A stretch of DNA of 10,033 nucleotides from Pedosphaera sp. (GTDB lineage Bacteria > Verrucomicrobiota > Verrucomicrobiia > Limisphaerales > SXTU01), in the NCBI GenBank assembly GCA_009695395.1, contig SIBB01000091.1, positions 1 to 10,033 on the forward strand, in the 5' to 3' direction. Position 1 is the first letter of the stretch; every line of letters starts with the position of its first letter. Below are positions 6,526-10,033 of this stretch, piece by piece. The notes below the pieces were generated by a model that ran no database searches, had not been told where the DNA came from, and worked only from the letters and a program-made list of their open reading frames with translations. A program made the position numbers and the translations under genes.

Positions 6526-7015
6526 AACGCAGCGCCGCGATGGGCACGTGCTGTGCGTAGCTCGCGGGCGGGTTCGGATGCGGAACGCGCGGGTTGAGCG
6601 AGGCGAGGTGCGCCTTCACGTCGGGCCCGTCAAACTTCGCGCCCTGCTGAATCCACTTCTCAATGAGGGCGGCTTGGGGCTTCGGCAACGGGTCGTCCTT
6701 CTGCAGCATGCGGTCATCGGCGTCGGTGATGACGAGCAGGCGGAACAACTCGCTCTTCGCTGGATGACCGGGCGTGACGGAGGCCGTCTTGCTCGCGCCG
6801 GGCTTGAGCAGCGTCTCAAAGTTGTGCAGTTGGTAGTTGCCCTTGGCCTTCTCCGGCCCGTGGCACGTGACGCACTTCTTGGCGAGAATGGGCGCGATGT
6901 CCTTCGTGAAGCTGACGTCGGCGGACGCAGCGAAACTCGCGGAGCCCAGCGCACCCGCGGCAACGCTCACGCACAACCAGCGTGCGATCCAGGGCAGATT
7001 GGGACAGCGTGCCAT
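6461..7015 (-). pseudogene. Planctomycete-type cytochrome c (PSCyt1) domain, 5' part of broken PSCyt1-WD40 gene
   Basis: This segment has an N-terminal Sec signal (residues 1 to about 30: basic start, WLCVSVAAGALGS core, ASFAA cleavage region), then DVSFTKDIAPILAKKCVTCH, the hallmark start of the PSCyt1 domain. The heme c site is CVTCH at residues 48-52, and M103 in RMLQKDD is a candidate distal ligand. The domain closes with ALIEKWIQQGAKFDG. Such proteins are exported, and with WD40 blades attached they are common in Planctomycetota and Verrucomicrobiota; their physiological partner is not generally known. The ATG at 7015 gives the best signal peptide; the frame stays open to a TTG at 7054. 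After residue 163 the sequence is frameshifted out of the first WD40 strand and reaches a TGA at 6461-6463. A 184-residue product holding only signal, heme domain and 21 off-frame residues is what would be translated now. Confidence 0.8.
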
Positions 7016-7038
7016 GTGGTCATTGACTCCGCGGGCGT

Positions 7039-7100
7039 GTGAGCCGTTCGGCAAGCGGCAGGGATCGCGCCTCTGCCAGTTTCGCTGACTAACGGCTCAC
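7039..7100. promoter_or_regulatory. 10-bp inverted repeat in the divergent intergenic region
   Basis: GTGAGCCGTT at 7039-7048 and its exact reverse complement AACGGCTCAC at 7091-7100 frame the middle of the region between the PSCyt1 gene (minus, starts 7015) and the DUF5722-like gene (plus, starts 7122). The arms are nearly symmetric to the two start codons, 23 and 21 bases away. This could be an operator pair shared by both promoters; a transcribed stem with a 42-base loop is less likely. No clear -35/-10 pair was found for either gene in this stretch. Confidence 0.5.
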
Positions 7101-7121
7101 CGTCTTGCGTCGGTCATTCGC

Positions 7122-8663
7122 TTGTTTATCCGCGCACTCATCCTTGTCCTCGTCGCCTGCGCTCAGGCTGGAGCCTCTGGCGTCGTCAAAGTCACCGCCA
7201 CCGCCACTGATCTGCTGCTTGCGCTCGACACGCCCGTCAGCGGCTTGAGTCTGGTTGAGCTTGCGCCTTACGAAACGAATGCCAGCGCGGGAGCAGTCTT
7301 GGCCACCCAGCTCACGACCGCTTCGCCGGTCCGCGTCCCGCGTTTCGACGGCCCGCGCGACCGACTTTACTCCGGCTTCGTCGCGACTCGTGCGGGCGAG
7401 AAAGGCCCCGAGACCGTTGGCGCAGTTCGCTTCGCCGAGAATTTGGCTGACCTCTCACGCAACCGAGACCCGCACCCGAAGCCTGCTAGCAAGAAGGGCC
7501 TGCAAGTGCAGATGGTGGACGACGCGCTCGCGTTGGGCATCCAGCACAGCACACTGAACTTCAATCTCGCGGGGCTGATTCAACTCCAGCCGCAGCCCGA
7601 CTCGCTGAAGTGGGAGATGGACGGCCAGATCTACTACTTCAGCCGCCGTTACCTTGATTCGCAGCCGGTGAAGCCCCTTACCGACGCGGGCGTGGTCGTG
7701 AATTTCATCCTGCTGCACTACCTCGGGCGCGCGGAGGTGGACGCATTCATGAAGCATCCGCGTTGCGACCCTGCCACGCCGAACAAATTGACGGCCTTCA
7801 ACACCGTCACGCCCGACGGCCTGCGCCACTTCAAGGCGGTGATTGAATTCCTCGCCGACCGTTACTCCGGCACGAACACAGTCAACGGTCGCGTCTCAGG
7901 CTACATTGTCGGCAACGAGGTCAACGCGCATTGGGAATGGTATAACCTCGGGCCGGCCACGCGCGCCGAGGTCGCGGCTGACTATCTCCGCACCGTGCGC
8001 GTGACGCATACCGCCGTGCGCAAGGCTTCCGCGCACGCCCGCGTCTACCTCTCGCTCACGCACTACTGGGATAAGGTGATGCGCAGTGGTCCGCTCCGCT
8101 CATGCGAGGGCAAAGGCTTGCTTGACGACTTCAACTCGCTTGCCAAGGCCGGCGGCGATTTCGACTGGCACCTCGCGCACCATCCCTATCCCGAAAATCT
8201 TTTCGAGCCGCGCACATGGCTGGACAAGCAGCCCACAGCGCGCGAGGACACGCCCAAGATCACGTTCAAAAACATCGAGGTGCTCGACGCCTACTTCCGG
8301 CGGCCCGAGTTGCTGCATCGCGGCCAGCCGCGCCGCATCATTCTCTCCGAGCAAGGTTTCAACTGCCCCGACAAACCGGACGGCGAGCTGTGGCAGGCAG
8401 CGGCCTACTGTTACGCGTGGAAGAAGGTCGAGTCGATCGCGGGCATAGATGCCTTCATCCTCCATCGCCACGTGGACCACGGACACGAAGGCGGCTTGAA
8501 CCTCGGGCTCTGGACGCGCCAGCCCGACTCCGTCGCCACGCCGGGCAAGCCGCGGAAAATCCATGAAGCCTTCAAAGCCGCCGGCACGCCCGACGAGGCG
8601 CGTGCGTTCGAGTTCGCCTTGCCCGTCATCGGGCTGAAGGACTGGTCGCAGTCCGCGCGGTGA
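7122..8663 (+). CDS. DUF5722-like exported protein, probable TIM-barrel glycoside hydrolase
   Basis: A 513-residue protein. The start is a TTG; an in-frame stop at 7086-7088 and no ATG or GTG in between leave it as the best choice. Residues 1-20 form an export signal. LVAC at 10-13 fits a lipobox, though Sec cleavage after ASG is also possible. Residues about 125-505 match the pattern I associate with DUF5722: GLQVQMVDDALALGI, VNFILLHY, YIVGNEVNAHWEWYN (259-275), FDWHLAHHPYPENLF (347-361), RRIILSEQGFNCPD (404-417) and FILHRHVDHGHEGG (445-458). The layout suggests a clan GH-A type barrel with N265-E266 as acid/base and E410 as nucleophile; this catalytic reading is my inference. The N-terminal 120 residues look like a small beta domain. 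The neighbouring PSCyt1-WD40 gene is divergent. The substrate is unknown, but a carbohydrate is likely. The family name is from memory of motifs, not a search. Confidence 0.75.
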   Translation: MFIRALILVLVACAQAGASGVVKVTATATDLLLALDTPVSGLSLVELAPYETNASAGAVLATQLTTASPVRVPRFDGPRDRLYSGFVATRAGEKGPETVGAVRFAENLADLSRNRDPHPKPASKKGLQVQMVDDALALGIQHSTLNFNLAGLIQLQPQPDSLKWEMDGQIYYFSRRYLDSQPVKPLTDAGVVVNFILLHYLGRAEVDAFMKHPRCDPATPNKLTAFNTVTPDGLRHFKAVIEFLADRYSGTNTVNGRVSGYIVGNEVNAHWEWYNLGPATRAEVAADYLRTVRVTHTAVRKASAHARVYLSLTHYWDKVMRSGPLRSCEGKGLLDDFNSLAKAGGDFDWHLAHHPYPENLFEPRTWLDKQPTAREDTPKITFKNIEVLDAYFRRPELLHRGQPRRIILSEQGFNCPDKPDGELWQAAAYCYAWKKVESIAGIDAFILHRHVDHGHEGGLNLGLWTRQPDSVATPGKPRKIHEAFKAAGTPDEARAFEFALPVIGLKDWSQSAR

Positions 8664-8673
8664 GCGGTGAGTT

Positions 8674-9066
8674 TTGAGGCGACAAACCGCCCGCCTTCGC
8701 CCTACAAACTCCACACCCTCGGCGTGGCCCCCGCAGCTCAAATGGACAGAGCTCGCGTTTCCTAATCATAACTGGGCAGTTCTCACGAAGCTTCCTCTGT
8801 GGTCTGCGGTGGTTTCGGCATGGACTGGTTTGCAATCGCTATTGGAAACGCCGTCCCGGAACGTCACTAAACGTCCCGCAGTTTTGGGCCGCGAGTATTG
8901 GGCGAACAAAGCCACGCAAATCACCGCCGACGCCCCGAGCGAAGCCGAGCTGCACCCCGAACTCTGGGGCCACGTCCGCTTCCACCCCGAGCGCCTCGCC
9001 GCCTTCGGCCCCACCGCGAAGAAGAAAGATAAGTCGGTGGAGGACTTGCTGGATGATTTGAAGTGA
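8674..9066 (+). CDS. Hypothetical protein; 3' half looks coding, possible gene remnant
   Basis: An open frame of 130 codons from a TTG at 8674 to a TGA at 9064-9066, with no in-frame ATG. I do not recognise it. The two halves differ: from about 8893 onward the codons are strongly GC at third positions like the neighbouring genes, and the peptide is plausible (REYWANKATQI, then PSEAELHPELWGHVRFHPER and a Lys/Asp-rich helical tail ending VEDLLDDLK). Before that the third positions are mixed, Trp and Pro are scattered, and a heptamer-like stretch lies at 8795-8815. It may be the surviving 3' end of a gene whose 5' part was lost, or a short gene using an internal GTG or TTG start (for example TTG 8884). 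No Shine-Dalgarno supports any start. Treat the 5' half as unproven. Confidence 0.35.
   Translation: MRRQTARLRPTNSTPSAWPPQLKWTELAFPNHNWAVLTKLPLWSAVVSAWTGLQSLLETPSRNVTKRPAVLGREYWANKATQITADAPSEAELHPELWGHVRFHPERLAAFGPTAKKKDKSVEDLLDDLK
8795..8815 (+). repeat. Degenerate heptamer stretch
   Basis: CTCTGTG, GTCTGCG and GTGGTTT follow one another as three degenerate heptamers in the poorly coding part of 8664-8890. It resembles the repeats in folC and tlyA in unit length only, not in sequence, and is much less regular. Confidence 0.3.
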
Positions 9067-9195
9067 GGCCCGGTGCCGACTTGAGTCCCTGCCAAAACGT
9101 CGCACGAGTGCATTGTGTGCATCGCTCCGTGCCTTCGCCGCTTCCTTCGTTTCACCTCGCCGCCGTCGTGGCGACACCGTAAAAATCGGCTCACC
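9067..9195. other. Intergenic region before the NHL-repeat gene
   Basis: The 129 bases hold no supported gene. A direct repeat GTGCAT occurs at 9110-9115 and 9119-9124. An A-rich element TAAAAAT at 9180-9186, nine bases before the ATG at 9196, could be a -10 site with a very short leader, but no -35 partner was found. No terminator was seen. Confidence 0.35.
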
Positions 9196-10033
9196 ATGAA
9201 CTCACGTTTGTTCCTCCTCGTGGCGATACTGCTGGCTGGCTCGCCTCTGCGCGCCGAAAAAATTGTCCTCGTCGCGGGCGGGGCGAGGGACGCCGTCGGC
9301 ATCCCCGCCACCGACGCGAAGCTCAAGGAACCGTTCGGCGTGGACTTCGATCGCGCCGGCAATCTCTTCATCATCGAGATGACCTCTGGCAACCGTCTGC
9401 TCAAGATGAACGCGGCGGGGTTGCTCACGCATATCGCGGGCACCGGCAAGGCTGGCGCCTCCGGCGATGGCGGGCCCGCGCTTCAAGCCGAATTCAACGG
9501 CCCGCACAACCTCGCCGTGCTGCCCGATGGCAACGTGCTGATCGGTGATACTTGGGCCGGGCGTGTGCGCAAGGTGGATGTGAAGTCCGGCACCGTCACG
9601 AGCCTCGCCGGCTACAGCGTCTCTGCCGAGAAGGCGCGCAGCGGCGGGCCGTATTGCATCGCACTGGATTTCACGGGCACGAAGCTCTTCATCGCTGACC
9701 TCACGCGCATCCACGAGCTGGATGTTGCAACCGGCAAGTCGCGCATTGTCGCGGGCAATGGGAAGAAGGGGCGACCCGAGGACGGCACTCTCGCGACCGA
9801 AGCCCCGCTCTCCGACCCGCGCGCCGTAGCGGTGGATCGCAAGGGGAACATTTACATCCTCGAACGCGGCGGCAACGCACTGCGCGTTGTCTCGACCGAC
9901 GGCAAAATCAAAACCGTCGTCAATGCCAGCGGCGCGAAGGGCGGCACCGGCGACGGCGGACCCGCGCTGGCCGCGACGATGAACGGCCCGAAACATCTCT
10001 GTGTGGACCTCGATGACAACGTCATCATCGCGG
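9196..10033 (+). CDS. Exported NHL-repeat beta-propeller protein (3' end outside window)
   Basis: The frame runs from the ATG at 9196 through the right edge without a stop, giving 279 visible residues. Residues 1-20 form a Sec signal (basic N-terminus, LFLLVAILLAG core, cleavage after LRA). The rest consists of NHL blades: FGVDFDRAGNLFIIE (47-61), a SGDGGPALQAEFNGPHNLAV unit (89-108), PDGNVLIGDTWAGRVRKVD (110-128), DPRAVAVDRKGNIYILERGG (208-227), and a second TGDGGPALAATMNGPKHLCV unit (251-270). The GDGGPA-N-GP spacing with alternating DxxGNxYI strands is diagnostic of NHL repeats. These propellers serve as binding scaffolds or, in some families, as lyases or lactonases; no catalytic residues can be assigned. 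The gene begins 129 bases after the hypothetical frame. It is a separate lineage from the SMP-30-like propeller at 4666-5697. Confidence 0.85.
   Translation, partial: MNSRLFLLVAILLAGSPLRAEKIVLVAGGARDAVGIPATDAKLKEPFGVDFDRAGNLFIIEMTSGNRLLKMNAAGLLTHIAGTGKAGASGDGGPALQAEFNGPHNLAVLPDGNVLIGDTWAGRVRKVDVKSGTVTSLAGYSVSAEKARSGGPYCIALDFTGTKLFIADLTRIHELDVATGKSRIVAGNGKKGRPEDGTLATEAPLSDPRAVAVDRKGNIYILERGGNALRVVSTDGKIKTVVNASGAKGGTGDGGPALAATMNGPKHLCVDLDDNVIIA

Noticed and set aside
7047..7072. Small hairpin GGCAG...CTGCC in the divergent region
   Set aside because: A 5-bp stem with an 11-base loop is within chance for DNA this rich in GC.
8667..8765. Short frame of 32 codons from a GTG just after the DUF5722-like gene
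   Set aside because: It has no recognisable motif or ribosome binding site and no independent support as a gene.
9202..9996. Minus-strand open frame (264 codons) opposite the NHL gene
   Set aside because: The plus strand carries clear NHL repeats and a signal peptide from 9196; the antisense frame has no motif.
1..10033. Search for CRISPR arrays, tRNA or rRNA genes, insertion sequences, phage or defence genes
   Set aside because: No regularly spaced direct repeats, tRNA-like folds, transposase motifs or defence-associated domains were seen on either strand.

Overview
The window is high-GC DNA (low to mid 60s percent by eye) that most resembles a Verrucomicrobiota genome, or a close Planctomycetota/Verrucomicrobiota relative. 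The markers are a Planctomycete-type cytochrome c domain (PSCyt1) followed by WD40 repeats, a Tat-exported SMP-30/gluconolactonase-like protein, a DUF5722-like exported protein, a CotH-type protein, an NHL-repeat protein, and a general lack of clear Shine-Dalgarno sequences. This placement is inference from gene families; no rRNA or tRNA gene is present.

Layout. Positions 2-1039 (+) hold the 3' end of a CotH-type protein gene. Next is a likely two-gene unit: a small NTF2/SnoaL-like lipoprotein (1132-1701, +) and bioD (1706-2395, +), four bases apart. bioD converges on a minus-strand housekeeping pair, folC (2451-3785) and tlyA (3807-4568). Upstream of tlyA, on the same strand, is a Tat-exported SMP-30-like gene (4666-5697). 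Upstream of that is a damaged PSCyt1-WD40 gene (about 5698-7015, -) with two single-base frameshifts and no natural C-terminus. A divergent intergenic region (7016-7121) with a 10-bp inverted repeat separates it from a DUF5722-like gene (7122-8663, +). A weakly supported reading frame whose 3' half looks coding follows (8674-9066, +), then an exported NHL beta-propeller protein that runs off the right edge (9196-10033, +).

How the genes fit together. bioD (biotin), folC (folate) and tlyA (ribosomal RNA methylation) are housekeeping genes. The rest are exported or envelope proteins typical of Verrucomicrobiota/Planctomycetota accessory content: sugar-lactone or glycan-type enzymes, propeller proteins and a cytochrome-propeller protein. 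There is no CRISPR array, transposase, phage gene, toxin-antitoxin pair or recognisable defence system.

Most unusual points. Heptanucleotide repeats lie inside the reading frames of two adjacent essential-type genes, folC and tlyA; the folC case is an 84-bp in-frame block built from two different heptamer families. The PSCyt1-WD40 gene is decayed and its open frame runs straight into the SMP-30 gene. Two genes have a -10-like element placed so close to the ATG that their mRNAs may be leaderless. I do not see a complete, previously undescribed multi-gene system.
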